Shown: positions 8,624 to 16,822 of the stretch, one piece after another
How positions within the stretch are numbered: the stretch's first letter is position 1
Layout: each line of letters starts with the position of its first letter
Notes under the pieces: model-generated
Databases searched by the model: none
Seen by the model: the letters and a program-made list of their open reading frames with translations, nothing else
Told to the model about the DNA's origin: nothing
Program-made: the position numbers and the translations under genes
From: JAAGZL01 sp050291365
Lineage (GTDB): Bacteria; Pseudomonadota; Gammaproteobacteria; Chromatiales; Chromatiaceae
Assembly (NCBI GenBank): GCA_050291365.1
Contig: JBNKJS010000037.1
Span: 1 to 34,973 of the forward strand
Length of the DNA stretch: 34,973 bases
Reading direction: 5' to 3'

Positions 8624-9496
8624 CTAGCCCTTGTCGTTTTCAAACTGGGCAATAGCAGATTTAAGATCATTCAATGCTTGAGAAATATTTTCTTCCTGCG
8701 GTTCAGGTTCATGAACCTGTTTTTGAGGTGGCGGCGCCTCTATTTCAGGTTTGTCCATATACCAGCGCAAGGCTATGGCAGATACGTTGTCGCTTTCAGG
8801 AGCAGCATTTTCAGCAGCATCTTGCACCAGTTTTTCTATGGCCTGGTTAAGTGGCATATCGCTGCTGGTTAATCCGATCATCTCTTTCTCTTCACTGCGG
8901 CTCCAGAGCCCATCACTGCACAGCATGATGGTGTCTCCATCCTTCAGTCTCACCGCTCTGTTTACGGTTATTTCTGGGGAAGATATGTTTCCGCCCAGAC
9001 AGCGTGTTACATAATTACGTTGCGGGTGTGTCCCTAGTGAGTCTGGAGAAATAAGTCCGTGATCCTCCAGATGCTGAACATAAGAGTGGTCTACCGTGCG
9101 GTGCAGCGTCTTCCCGTTACGGAACAGATATAATCTACTGTCTCCAGCGTGGGCCCAACGCACCATTCCCTCTTGAATCAGTGCGACTACAGCAGTGGTA
9201 CGAGGCTTGATAGGGGGGTTATGGTCCAGACCAAAGGTGGTTACATTCTCATGAGCCTTCTGTAGTAGTCGGTGTAGAAACTCTCTGGGGCTATGTATCG
9301 GCTTATCCGTACGGTAGAAAAATGTTTTACAGGTATCTATTAGGATCTGAGCGGCTACCTCCCCCTTAGGGTGTCCCCCCATACCATCAGCTAGTCCCAG
9401 CAGGATACTCCCTTCAGCCTCAATTGAGATGAATCTATCCTGATTAATCTTGCGGTCACCCTGTCGGGTTGCCTGTGCTACCTTGGTATTACTCAT
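8624..9496 (-). CDS. PP2C-family serine/threonine protein phosphatase
   Basis: This is a metal-dependent phosphatase of 290 residues. The PP2C motifs are in order: NQDR (18-21), LADGMGGH with metal-binding D37, AHAGDSRLYL (116-124), CSDGLW with D195, and SDNVSA with D236. All metal aspartates are present, so it should be active. The last 35-40 residues are a Pro/Glu-rich tail with no recognised domain. It overlaps the upstream kinase gene by an ATGA, making a classic kinase/phosphatase pair that would act on shared protein targets. It has no signal peptide or membrane helix. Confidence 0.93.
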   Translation of the reverse strand: MSNTKVAQATRQGDRKINQDRFISIEAEGSILLGLADGMGGHPKGEVAAQILIDTCKTFFYRTDKPIHSPREFLHRLLQKAHENVTTFGLDHNPPIKPRTTAVVALIQEGMVRWAHAGDSRLYLFRNGKTLHRTVDHSYVQHLEDHGLISPDSLGTHPQRNYVTRCLGGNISSPEITVNRAVRLKDGDTIMLCSDGLWSRSEEKEMIGLTSSDMPLNQAIEKLVQDAAENAAPESDNVSAIALRWYMDKPEIEAPPPQKQVHEPEPQEENISQALNDLKSAIAQFENDKG

Positions 9497-10443
9497 CTAT
9501 TGCCTTCCTTAGCCCGAATTAGCTGACTCAGTGATGATTCCCCATCAGGCTCTACTTTTTGATATCCGGTTTCGCTGATCAACGCCTGCAACATGTCTCC
9601 GGCATTTTGTGGGCGTAGAAGCGGGTCTATCTCCATGGCCCAGTCGATTATCTCCAGAAGATATGCTGGATAACGTTTTTTGAATGCGATCGCAGCTGGG
9701 CGCATATTATCCTTGGCGTGACGTTCCACCGCAGATTGTGGTGATTTACCATCAATGCAGGCTCGCATGGTGGCACCAATGGAGTAGACATCACTCCATG
9801 GGCCTACATAGCCTGCGGCATAATACTGTTCGACTGGAGAGAACCCAGAGGTTACAACCTGTGAGGTTTGGCGTTTTCTAGTGGTTGCGATACGGTGAGC
9901 GGCGCCGAAATCCAGTAGTAATGGATCTCCCCCAGGTCGCAGATGGATATTGTATGGTTTTATGTCCAGATGTAGCTGTCCCTTAGTGTGGACCAGGCTC
10001 AGGGCATCGAGAATGGGGGGGAATACTGTCTTTAGAAAGGTAGTACTGAGTCCCCCCTTGCGTCGTTTGATGTAGTGTCCAAGGTTTTTTCCATGCTCAT
10101 AATCCATCACCATATATGCGGTGTCATAGCAGAGAAAAAAGGTTCTCACATTTACTATGTTTGGATGTTTTAGTGAGGCCAGGGTCTTAGCCTCCTGGTA
10201 AAACAGTTTGCGGCCATTGTTCATGGCTGTACGCTGTTCCTCATCGGCGACCTGCACTCTCAGGTCTTTGCCGTTACGGGAGGCCAATTTTTTTGGCATG
10301 TACTCTTTTATGACGACATGATCCTGAGTGTCCTCATCCTCAGCTAGATAGATGAGACTGAAGCCGCCGCTACCGATTAGTTTAATAATCGTGTAGCAGT
10401 CAATCACTGTCCCCGGGGGGAGGGCTTCTCTCATTTTCTCCAT
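9493..10443 (-). CDS. Hanks-type serine/threonine protein kinase
   Basis: This is a cytoplasmic kinase catalytic domain of 316 residues with little else. The glycine loop is GSGGFS (24-29), the ATP-binding lysine is K46 in VVIKEYMP, and the helix-C glutamate is probably E84. The catalytic loop is HLDIKPYN (158-165), in which the usual HRD arginine is replaced by leucine, and DFG is at 178-180. HLD in place of HRD with a KEYMP lysine motif occurs in a known group of proteobacterial kinases whose activation does not need the HRD arginine. No membrane helix or FHA domain is present. It is the first gene of a two-gene operon with the PP2C phosphatase and is divergent from yicC. Confidence 0.92.
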   Translation of the reverse strand: MEKMREALPPGTVIDCYTIIKLIGSGGFSLIYLAEDEDTQDHVVIKEYMPKKLASRNGKDLRVQVADEEQRTAMNNGRKLFYQEAKTLASLKHPNIVNVRTFFLCYDTAYMVMDYEHGKNLGHYIKRRKGGLSTTFLKTVFPPILDALSLVHTKGQLHLDIKPYNIHLRPGGDPLLLDFGAAHRIATTRKRQTSQVVTSGFSPVEQYYAAGYVGPWSDVYSIGATMRACIDGKSPQSAVERHAKDNMRPAAIAFKKRYPAYLLEIIDWAMEIDPLLRPQNAGDMLQALISETGYQKVEPDGESSLSQLIRAKEGNR

Positions 10444-10551
10444 ATTGTCTCTATCAAGCTTGGTTCAAGCCAGTTATCATACACTGAATTTATGATTATT
10501 TTCGTTCTCTTGGTATTTTATGTCCAGGATTAATAAGTTAAGGAATACAAA

Positions 10552-11418
10552 ATGATAAGTAGCATGACAGCATTTGCGCGACAGGAGTTTCGGAATGATC
10601 TTGGTGGACTGGTTTGGGAATTGCGTTCGGTCAATCATAGATATCTTGAAGTCATGGTCCGTCTGCCCGAGGAGTTCAGGGCAATAGAGCCTAGTGTGCG
10701 TGAACTTGTGTCCCAAAAACTGGGACGTGGTAAGGTGGATTGCGGTCTTAGATTTGAGGCTGGAACAGGTAGCGCCGCAGGGATGAAGGTCAATGAGCGT
10801 CTGGCGCTGCAGATCATAGAGGCCGCCAAGGAGATTGGGCATCTGCAACATGAGGCGGTACCACCCCGCACTATTGATATCATGCGCTGGCCAGGTGTAC
10901 TGGAGGCCGAGAAACAGGATTTTACCCCGTTACAGAAACAGGCCCAGGAGCTGCTTGCGGAATCTCTGGATAGCATGGTAGAAAACCGCAGGCGAGAGGG
11001 AGCGAGACTCGCAGAGCTGATTCAACAGCGCTGCGCCTCCTTGCAACAGCAGGTTGCAGTGGTAAGAGAGCGCATGCCAGGGGTGCTGGAGGGGATTCGT
11101 GAACGCCTACGTACCAAGCTGGACGAATTGGCCGGAGACCTGGATGACGGCAGGCTTGAGCAGGAGATGACTATACTGTGTCAACGACTGGATGTGGATG
11201 AAGAGATGGATCGTCTTGAATCCCACCTAAAGGAGGTTGAGCAGGTGCTGGAGCGGGATGAGCCGGTGGGTCGTAGACTGGATTTTCTGATGCAGGAGCT
11301 AAACCGTGAGGCCAACACCCTCAGCTCCAAGTCCAACGATGCAGAAACCACAAAAATAGCAGTAGAGATGAAGGTGCTGATTGAGCAGATGCGTGAGCAG
11401 GTGCAAAACATAGAATAA
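10552..11418 (+). CDS. yicC: YicC-family endoribonuclease
   Basis: YicC proteins are stress-associated endoribonucleases of about 290 residues. This one has 288, beginning MISSMTAFAR, followed by the typical WELRSVNHRYLEV segment, a coiled-coil central region, and the C-terminal block LDFLMQELNREANTLSSKS with DAETTKIAVEMK. An AAGGA ribosome site precedes the ATG. The gene is immediately upstream of gmk, a common pairing in proteobacteria. The 108-bp gap to the divergent kinase gene must hold promoters for both directions, but I see no strong consensus. Confidence 0.94.
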   Translation: MISSMTAFARQEFRNDLGGLVWELRSVNHRYLEVMVRLPEEFRAIEPSVRELVSQKLGRGKVDCGLRFEAGTGSAAGMKVNERLALQIIEAAKEIGHLQHEAVPPRTIDIMRWPGVLEAEKQDFTPLQKQAQELLAESLDSMVENRRREGARLAELIQQRCASLQQQVAVVRERMPGVLEGIRERLRTKLDELAGDLDDGRLEQEMTILCQRLDVDEEMDRLESHLKEVEQVLERDEPVGRRLDFLMQELNREANTLSSKSNDAETTKIAVEMKVLIEQMREQVQNIE

Positions 11419-11484
11419 ATGGCTTTGATCGTGACGTTCATCTGCTAGAGTAATAACAATTTAATGAGAAAATTAAGGTAAAAG

Positions 11485-12099
11485 ATGCCAAAAGGTACCC
11501 TGTTTATGGTTTCAGCCCCATCCGGAGCTGGGAAGACAAGTCTGCTAAAAGAGCTGCTCGAGCGTGATGAGATGTTGCATGTGTCTGTATCTTATACAAC
11601 ACGCCCCATACGTCCGGGAGAAGAAGAGGGTAAGGACTACCATTTTGTGAATCATGAGGGGTTTTTGCGCAAGGTAGAGGATGGCTCCTTCCTAGAACAT
11701 GCCAGAGTTTTCGACAACTATTACGGAACAGACCGGCAGGAGGTGTGTGAGCAGCTAGAGCAGGGCTTTGATGTCATACTGGAGATTGATTGGCAAGGGG
11801 CTCAGCAGATACGCTCCCAGATGTTCGATACCATATCTGTCTTTATCTTGCCGCCATCCGAAGAGACTCTACGCCACCGCCTGGAGGGCAGAGGGCAGGA
11901 TGATGAAGATGTTATTGCCAGGCGTATGAGTGCGGCCAGAACTGAGATCTCGCACTACTCAGAATACGACTATCTGGTAATTAATGACGACTTTGACTTG
12001 GCGCTAGAAGAGATAAAGTCAATTATCCAATCAAATCGTTTACGTCAGGAGAAGATGGCGGAAGTGCTGGAAAAACGGCTTGGGAGCCTTATTAGCTAA
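11485..12099 (+). CDS. gmk: Guanylate kinase
   Basis: Guanylate kinase converts GMP to GDP with ATP. The 204-residue protein has the P-loop SAPSGAGKTSLL near residues 10-21, the GMP-binding SYTTRPIRPGEEEGKDYHF block, EHARVFDNYYGT, and the ILEIDWQGAQQ segment. Length and motifs are standard. It lies 66 bp downstream of yicC and upstream of rpoZ and spoT, linking GMP metabolism with (p)ppGpp synthesis in one gene neighbourhood. Confidence 0.97.
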   Translation: MPKGTLFMVSAPSGAGKTSLLKELLERDEMLHVSVSYTTRPIRPGEEEGKDYHFVNHEGFLRKVEDGSFLEHARVFDNYYGTDRQEVCEQLEQGFDVILEIDWQGAQQIRSQMFDTISVFILPPSEETLRHRLEGRGQDDEDVIARRMSAARTEISHYSEYDYLVINDDFDLALEEIKSIIQSNRLRQEKMAEVLEKRLGSLIS

Positions 12100-12268
12100 C
12101 CTATAAGCCCTAATCCCTTAGCTCAACGCACGACCAACCCTAGCTCCAGACTGGAAAATAGTTTAAGATACAGCGCTTTGCTGCGGCCAGGCCCGGTTCT
12201 GGCTGACATGAGTTAATTTTTTCCCCTGCCGATTTCAGACGGATTTGGGGTCCACGGAGTATTTAAGA

Positions 12269-12568
12269 ATGGCACGAGTAACAGTTGAAGACTGTCTGGA
12301 ACATGTTGATAACAGATTTGATCTGGTAGTGCTGGCCACTAAACGAGCCAGACAACTGGCTAACGGTGTTGAGCCGCTACTACCATGGGAAAACGACAAG
12401 CCTACCGTAATGGCCCTGCGCGAGATCGCAGAGGGTCTTATCCATGCGGATAATGTAGATCCTCAGGAAGCTGAGGTCTCTGATGCTGAAGCGGCGGAAG
12501 AGGCTCTGATGGCGGCAGGTGAAGAGATCGCTGCAGTAGATCAGCCCAAGGAGAGCGGGACAGAATAG
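12269..12568 (+). CDS. rpoZ: RNA polymerase omega subunit
   Basis: The omega subunit assists folding of beta-prime and assembly of RNA polymerase, and forms one ppGpp site on the enzyme. The protein starts MARVTVEDCLEHVDNRFDLV and continues with ATKRARQL and NDKPTVMALREIA, all family hallmarks. I start at the ATG at 12269 (99 residues). An in-frame ATG 24 bases upstream would add residues absent from the family. The last 35 residues are acidic and variable. A strong intrinsic terminator follows, so spoT is probably transcribed separately at least in part. Confidence 0.95.
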   Translation: MARVTVEDCLEHVDNRFDLVVLATKRARQLANGVEPLLPWENDKPTVMALREIAEGLIHADNVDPQEAEVSDAEAAEEALMAAGEEIAAVDQPKESGTE

Positions 12569-12593
12569 ATATTCTGATTAATCCAGGGTTTTG

Positions 12594-12630
12594 AAAAAAA
12601 GGTGCATGACGAAAGTCTGCACCTTTTTAT
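12594..12630 (+). terminator. Intrinsic terminator after rpoZ
   Basis: A GGTGCA/TGCACC stem continues into GAC-GAAA-GTC, a GNRA tetraloop, with A-rich and T-rich flanks (AAAAA before, TTTTT after). The U tract follows on the plus strand, 26 bp after the rpoZ stop. Confidence 0.85.
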
Positions 12631-12723
12631 TTGCCTGGAAACCGTGTGTGAAAATCCAGTAATAACGGTGGCTTATGGATATTATTTTGACTAGTATGAA
12701 AGTTATATGAACCGATAACTATA

Positions 12724-12752
12724 TTGATAGTCATTTAGTTAAGTGAGATAAA
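12724..12752 (+). promoter_or_regulatory. Candidate sigma-70 promoter for spoT
   Basis: TTGATA, a 17-bp spacer and GATAAA lie about 50 bp upstream of the spoT ATG and after the rpoZ terminator. The -10 is weak, so this is a guess based on spacing and position. Confidence 0.35.
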
Positions 12753-12801
12753 ACACATTGATTGGAAGATGTTTGATCCGGGGTAGAGGCAACAGGTTTA
12801 A

Positions 12802-14982
12802 ATGGCGCAAGCACAGGTAAAAAATGCATCAAAAAAAGAGGTCTGGTCCAAAGAGGTGGACTCGCGGGTTGCTGACCTGTGTGAATATCTTGAGACCTAT
12901 CTTGAGCCGGACCAGATTAAAGAGGTCTATCGCGCCTATCTCTATGGCTCCGAGCGTCACTCCGGTCAGTCACGCAAGTCAGGGGAGCCCTACATATGTC
13001 ACCCGCTAGCAGTGGCACGCATCCTTGCGGAGATGCAGCTGGACTACAAATGCATCATCGGAGCCATACTGCATGACGTAATTGAAGATACGTCCGCTAC
13101 TAAGAAAAAGCTATCCGAAGAGTTCGACAGCGAGATCGCTGAGCTGGTAGATGGAGTTAGCAAATTAACCAAGATCGATTCGGTCTCCCACGCCGAGGCC
13201 CGTGCCGACAATATTCGCAAGATGTTGCTGGCCATGACTAAAGATATCCGGGTTATTCTAATTAAATTGGCCGATCGCCTGCACAACATGCGTACCCTGG
13301 ATGTGATGCGTTCCGCCAAACGCCGGCGCATCTCCCATGAGACCCTTGAGATATATGCCCCGATCGCAAATCGTCTGGGTCTGAATCACATACGCCTGGA
13401 ACTGGAAGAGCTATGTTTTGCCTCGGCCTGGCCTATGCGGCACAGGGTTCTGCATAGATCCATAATGACCATGCGTGGCAATCGCAAGGAGATGATGTCT
13501 CACGTCGAAGAGGCCCTGCAGCAGTGTCTAGAAGAAGAAGGCATTCATGCCATGGTGGAGAGCAGAGAGAAGCATCTATACAGCGTTTATAAAAAGATGA
13601 GGGATAAGAAGCTATCATTCAACGAGGTAGTAGATCTGTTCGGTTTTAGAATTGTTGTGGATACGGTGGATAACTGTTACCGCACCCTGGGCATAATACA
13701 CAATTTCTACAAGCCGGTGCCTGGACGTTTTAAAGACTACATCGCTATTCCCAAGGCCAATGGCTATCAATCACTGCACACATCCCTGATCGGTTCCCAT
13801 GGCGTCCAGATTGAGGCGCAGATCCGTACAGAGGAGATGCATGAGATAGCGGAATCAGGCATTGCTGCCCACTGGCAATACAAAATGGAAGAGGATAACA
13901 GCGGTGTAACTCACGCCTATGCCTCAGACTGGTTAAAGAACCTGCTTGATCTGCAGAAGGAAGCAGGCAACTCCATGGAGTTCCTGGAAAATGTGAAGGT
14001 GGATCTGTTCCCGGATGAGGTACACGTCTTTACCCCCAAAGGAGGGATAAAGGTCCTGGCCAAAGGGTCGACCGTGGTAGATTTTGCCTACGCGGTGCAT
14101 TCAGATGTTGGTAACCAGTGTGTGGCCGCCCGGGTTGACCGCCAGCTAGTTCCCCTTAGAACAAAACTGCTTAGCGGCCAGACTGTTGAGGTAATAACCG
14201 CAGAAGGTGCCAGGCCAAATCCATCCTGGCTCGACTTTGTGGTAACAGGAAAGGCTAGATCTAGCATCCGCGGCTATCTGAAGAATCTGAAAAGGATGGA
14301 GGCAGTGGAGCTCGGTCGTCGAATGCTGGAGCGGGGCCTTGAGGCCTACGGCATGACCATAGAAGAGGCAGAGGCTGATGGGGTTAAAAATCTGTTAAAA
14401 GACTTCAAACTCAAAAGCATGAATGATTTGCTGGAGAAGATTGGTCTGGGGGATCGCATGGCCCTGTTGGTGGCACGACGTATAGCCGGTGACCGCAAGG
14501 TGGAGCAGAATGAGGAGCCGTTCCCAACCCAGACAGCACAGCCACTGGTTATCAGTGGAACCGAGGGCATGGTAGTGAGTTTCGCCAAGTGCTGCCGCGC
14601 TATCCCATGGGACGATATCGTGGCTGTCTTCAGCCCAGGCAAGGGTATTGTGGTTCATCGCCAGGGTTGTCCCAATCTGGGTGATTTCCGCAAGCAGGGC
14701 GAAAATTGGATGGATGTGCGCTGGATGGATGAGATCGATGGAGAGTTTACCACCGAGGTTGGGGTAGAGGTTGGAAGCAAGCGCGGGGTACTGGCAACAG
14801 TAGCTGCGGCCTTTGCAGAGTTGGAATCCAATATCGAAAACCTGGTGATCGAGGAGAGAGACGGGCTCTCATCTACCATGGAGTTCACTATAAGTGTACG
14901 CAACAGAAAGCACCTGGCTCGTATCATCAAAAGATTGCGAGCACTGCCGGAGGTTATGCGTATAACCAGAATGATGGGTTAA
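12802..14982 (+). CDS. spoT: Bifunctional (p)ppGpp synthetase/hydrolase SpoT
   Basis: This 726-residue stringent-response enzyme makes and degrades (p)ppGpp. Domains in order are the HD hydrolase with intact HDVIEDT (91-97), the RelA/SpoT synthetase with GRFKDYIAIPKANGYQSLHT (about 308-327), the TGS domain (about 400-460, starting DEVHVFTPKG), a helical region, and a C-terminal ACT domain (about 650-722). Because both the HD motif and the synthetase loop are intact I call it SpoT rather than RelA. Its position after rpoZ is conserved in gammaproteobacteria. The ATG is preceded by a weak GAGGC ribosome site. Confidence 0.96.
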   Translation: MAQAQVKNASKKEVWSKEVDSRVADLCEYLETYLEPDQIKEVYRAYLYGSERHSGQSRKSGEPYICHPLAVARILAEMQLDYKCIIGAILHDVIEDTSATKKKLSEEFDSEIAELVDGVSKLTKIDSVSHAEARADNIRKMLLAMTKDIRVILIKLADRLHNMRTLDVMRSAKRRRISHETLEIYAPIANRLGLNHIRLELEELCFASAWPMRHRVLHRSIMTMRGNRKEMMSHVEEALQQCLEEEGIHAMVESREKHLYSVYKKMRDKKLSFNEVVDLFGFRIVVDTVDNCYRTLGIIHNFYKPVPGRFKDYIAIPKANGYQSLHTSLIGSHGVQIEAQIRTEEMHEIAESGIAAHWQYKMEEDNSGVTHAYASDWLKNLLDLQKEAGNSMEFLENVKVDLFPDEVHVFTPKGGIKVLAKGSTVVDFAYAVHSDVGNQCVAARVDRQLVPLRTKLLSGQTVEVITAEGARPNPSWLDFVVTGKARSSIRGYLKNLKRMEAVELGRRMLERGLEAYGMTIEEAEADGVKNLLKDFKLKSMNDLLEKIGLGDRMALLVARRIAGDRKVEQNEEPFPTQTAQPLVISGTEGMVVSFAKCCRAIPWDDIVAVFSPGKGIVVHRQGCPNLGDFRKQGENWMDVRWMDEIDGEFTTEVGVEVGSKRGVLATVAAAFAELESNIENLVIEERDGLSSTMEFTISVRNRKHLARIIKRLRALPEVMRITRMMG

Positions 14983-15008
14983 TCTAAAAACAAGCATGCA
15001 ATTCACTA

Positions 15009-15101
15009 CCCCCTCTCCCCAAGGGGAGAGGGTCGGGGTGAGGGGGAAACCCCCAAGATAACCAACCCCAACCCCAACCCCCTCCCCAGAGCGGAGAGGG
15101 G
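15009..15101. repeat. Palindromic GC-rich intergenic repeat, two copies in opposite orientation
   Basis: One copy (15009-15046) has CCCCTCTCCCC paired with GGGGAGAGGG followed by TCGGGGTGAGGGGG. A second, more diverged copy (about 15066-15101) lies in inverted orientation. The same family recurs at 24105-24217. It fills the gap between spoT and ridA and is a REP-like element of the kind scattered in many proteobacterial genomes. Confidence 0.8.
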
Positions 15102-15124
15102 ATAGTATGCTAAAGGAGCACCTT

Positions 15125-15514
15125 TTGACTCGAGAGATCATAACCACCCCCAACGCCCCCCAGGCCATCGGCACCTACTCCCAGGCGGTGAAGAGCGGCA
15201 ACCGGGTATATATGTCCGGCCAGATTCCACTGGTGCCGGAGACCATGGAGCTAATAGAGGGTGATATTGAGGCCCAGGTCAGGCGCGTGTTTGATAATTT
15301 AAAGGCGGTTGCCGAGGCCGCCAGTGGTGGTCTGGAAGATATGGTTAAACTGAATGTGTATCTGACCGATCTGGCCAACTTTCCCCTGGTTAATCAGGTG
15401 ATGGCCGAATACTTCACACAACCCTATCCGGCTCGCGCTGCGGTAGGCGTTGCGGCCCTGCCCAAGGGCGCCGCTGTGGAGATGGATGGAGTGATGGAGC
15501 TGAGGGTCACCTAG
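15125..15514 (+). CDS. ridA: RidA family 2-iminobutanoate/2-iminopropanoate deaminase
   Basis: RidA hydrolyses reactive enamine/imine intermediates released by PLP enzymes such as threonine dehydratase. The protein reads TREIITTPNAPQAIGTYSQAV, then GQIPLVPETMEL, NVYLTDLANFP and the family signature PARAAVGVAALPKGAAVEM. I choose the TTG at 15125 because an AAGGAG ribosome site sits 6 bases upstream and the product then begins like known RidA proteins. The in-frame ATG at 15107 would place that ribosome site inside the gene. The 129-residue length is normal. Its last 4 bases overlap the convergent yjbQ gene. Confidence 0.93.
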   Translation: MTREIITTPNAPQAIGTYSQAVKSGNRVYMSGQIPLVPETMELIEGDIEAQVRRVFDNLKAVAEAASGGLEDMVKLNVYLTDLANFPLVNQVMAEYFTQPYPARAAVGVAALPKGAAVEMDGVMELRVT

Positions 15515-15924
15515 TCACCGCTAACGGTTACAGTCACGCGTCGGCTGTGGTGATGGGTTCGGTGCTCCCACAGATAGATACCCTGCCAGGTACCCAAGCC
15601 ACATCTGCCATTGCTAACCGGAATAGTCAGATCCATGTTGCTGAGAATGGAGCGTATGTGCGCAGGCATGTCGTCCGGTCCCTCCATGGTGTGATCAAAC
15701 ATGGGGTCACCATCTGGCACCAGCTTTGCCATAAACTGCTCAAGATCTGTTCTCACCGAAGGGTCGGCATTTTCACACAGAGCCAAAGATGCGCTGGTGT
15801 GGTGAGTGAAAATATGACACAGACCGGTAGTTATGCCGGATCGAGCAACGATTAGTTCAACCTCGCCGGTTATCTCATAGGTGCCGCGTCCGCGGGTGCT
15901 GGTTTGGAATATCTCCTGATGCAC
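15511..15924 (-). CDS. yjbQ: YjbQ family (UPF0047) protein
   Basis: YjbQ proteins form small trimeric metal-binding folds, and some have a low thiamine-phosphate synthase activity. This 137-residue protein shows the family blocks GLCHIFTHHTSASLALCENADPSV and DHTMEGPDDMPAHI, and the C-terminal GTWQGIYLWEHR. The conserved histidines and acidic residues are present. It lies 10 bp downstream of a thiamine-binding-type gene on the same strand, so the two are probably one operon, which supports but does not prove a thiamine link. Confidence 0.9.
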   Translation of the reverse strand: MHQEIFQTSTRGRGTYEITGEVELIVARSGITTGLCHIFTHHTSASLALCENADPSVRTDLEQFMAKLVPDGDPMFDHTMEGPDDMPAHIRSILSNMDLTIPVSNGRCGLGTWQGIYLWEHRTHHHSRRVTVTVSGD

Positions 15925-15934
15925 TTTTAGTCCC

Positions 15935-16249
15935 TTATATATTCACATCACCGATCTTGTCCTGTATTGAGGCAAGCTTGCCCTGTATCCGGTTATCCTT
16001 TCCCTTGCGGATATCCAGTTTTAGAGATGAGTAGATTCGGTTGCAGCCAGCCTGGTCCAGAGTGCTGTAGGCCACCTGTACCAGTCCCAGCACCTGTAGC
16101 AGGTCATCCGCTTCAACTATGGTGCCCATGGGCGTTAGCTGATAGCTCATGCCGCTCTCACGAATCACCTTTATCACCTGGCTTACATATTCGCTTACGC
16201 TTTCCCCTTTGTCGGTAGGAAACATGGAAAATTCTAGTAGTACTGACAT
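15935..16249 (-). CDS. MTH1187/YkoF-type thiamine-binding family protein
   Basis: This 104-residue protein resembles the MTH1187 (DUF77) family: an N-terminal LLEFSMFPTDKGESVSEYVSQ segment, then the YQLTPMGTIVEADDLLQVLGLV core. Related YkoF-type domains bind thiamine or hydroxymethylpyrimidine. There is no signal peptide, so it acts in the cytoplasm. A strong GGAGGTG ribosome site precedes the ATG. It is first in a probable two-gene operon with yjbQ. No TPP riboswitch motif is visible upstream. Confidence 0.85.
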   Translation of the reverse strand: MSVLLEFSMFPTDKGESVSEYVSQVIKVIRESGMSYQLTPMGTIVEADDLLQVLGLVQVAYSTLDQAGCNRIYSSLKLDIRKGKDNRIQGKLASIQDKIGDVNI

Positions 16250-16339
16250 AGCGGCACCTCCAAAGCAGTTTGCTGTCTAAAAATCATTATTGCAGCTATG
16301 AACTAGACAATGCAAAACTACTACTGGGATCTCTAGACG

Positions 16340-16771
16340 ATGAGACTTTGGTCAATCCACCCAAAATATCTTGATGCAAAAGGACTGGTGGCCCTATGGA
16401 GGGAGGCCCTGCTGGCCCAGGCGGTGCTGTCTGGAGAGACCAGCGGCTACAGAGATCATCCTCAACTGAATAGATTCAGAAATACCGCTGACCCTTTAGG
16501 GGCGATATCCACCTATCTGTGGGGGGTGTATCAAGAATCATTGCAGCGTGGTTATGACTTCGACATCTCAAAAATATCCCGGCGGGTAGGGCGGCAACGT
16601 ATGCATGTGACCAGGGGGCAGGTTGCATATGAGATGGAACATCTGAAAAACAAACTCAAGGTTAGAGACAAGGCGGCCTTCAATGAAATAGAGAGTGTGC
16701 GGTTATTAAAGGCACATCAAATGTTCTATGTAGTTGCAGGGGAGGTTGAGGATTGGGAAAAGATTGGGTAG
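16340..16771 (+). CDS. Pyrimidine dimer DNA glycosylase/endonuclease V-like protein
   Basis: The 143-residue protein starts MRLWSIHPKYLDAKGLVALW and continues REALLAQAVL and YRDHPQLNRF, a pattern I recognise from the Pyr_excise (PF03013) family of small proteins related to T4 endonuclease V. If that holds it may act in base excision repair of UV photoproducts, but many bacterial members are untested and the catalytic N-terminal residue of T4 enzyme is not obvious here. The gene is divergent from the thiamine-binding gene, with 90 bp between them, and stands alone. Confidence 0.75.
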   Translation: MRLWSIHPKYLDAKGLVALWREALLAQAVLSGETSGYRDHPQLNRFRNTADPLGAISTYLWGVYQESLQRGYDFDISKISRRVGRQRMHVTRGQVAYEMEHLKNKLKVRDKAAFNEIESVRLLKAHQMFYVVAGEVEDWEKIG

Positions 16772-16822
16772 TTTGTCCGAAATGCTGGTACATAGTTTTC
16801 TTTAAAATGAACAAAAACACCC

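Noticed and set aside
12245..12268. Upstream in-frame ATG for rpoZ
   Set aside because: Adds eight residues not found in omega subunits. The product starting MARVTVEDC matches the family.
15107..15124. Upstream in-frame ATG for ridA
   Set aside because: The AAGGAG ribosome site would be inside the coding sequence. The TTG at 15125 is correctly spaced and gives the family N-terminus.
16250..16339. TPP riboswitch before the thiamine-binding gene
   Set aside because: No CUGAGA/thi-box pattern or matching stems in the 90-bp divergent gap.
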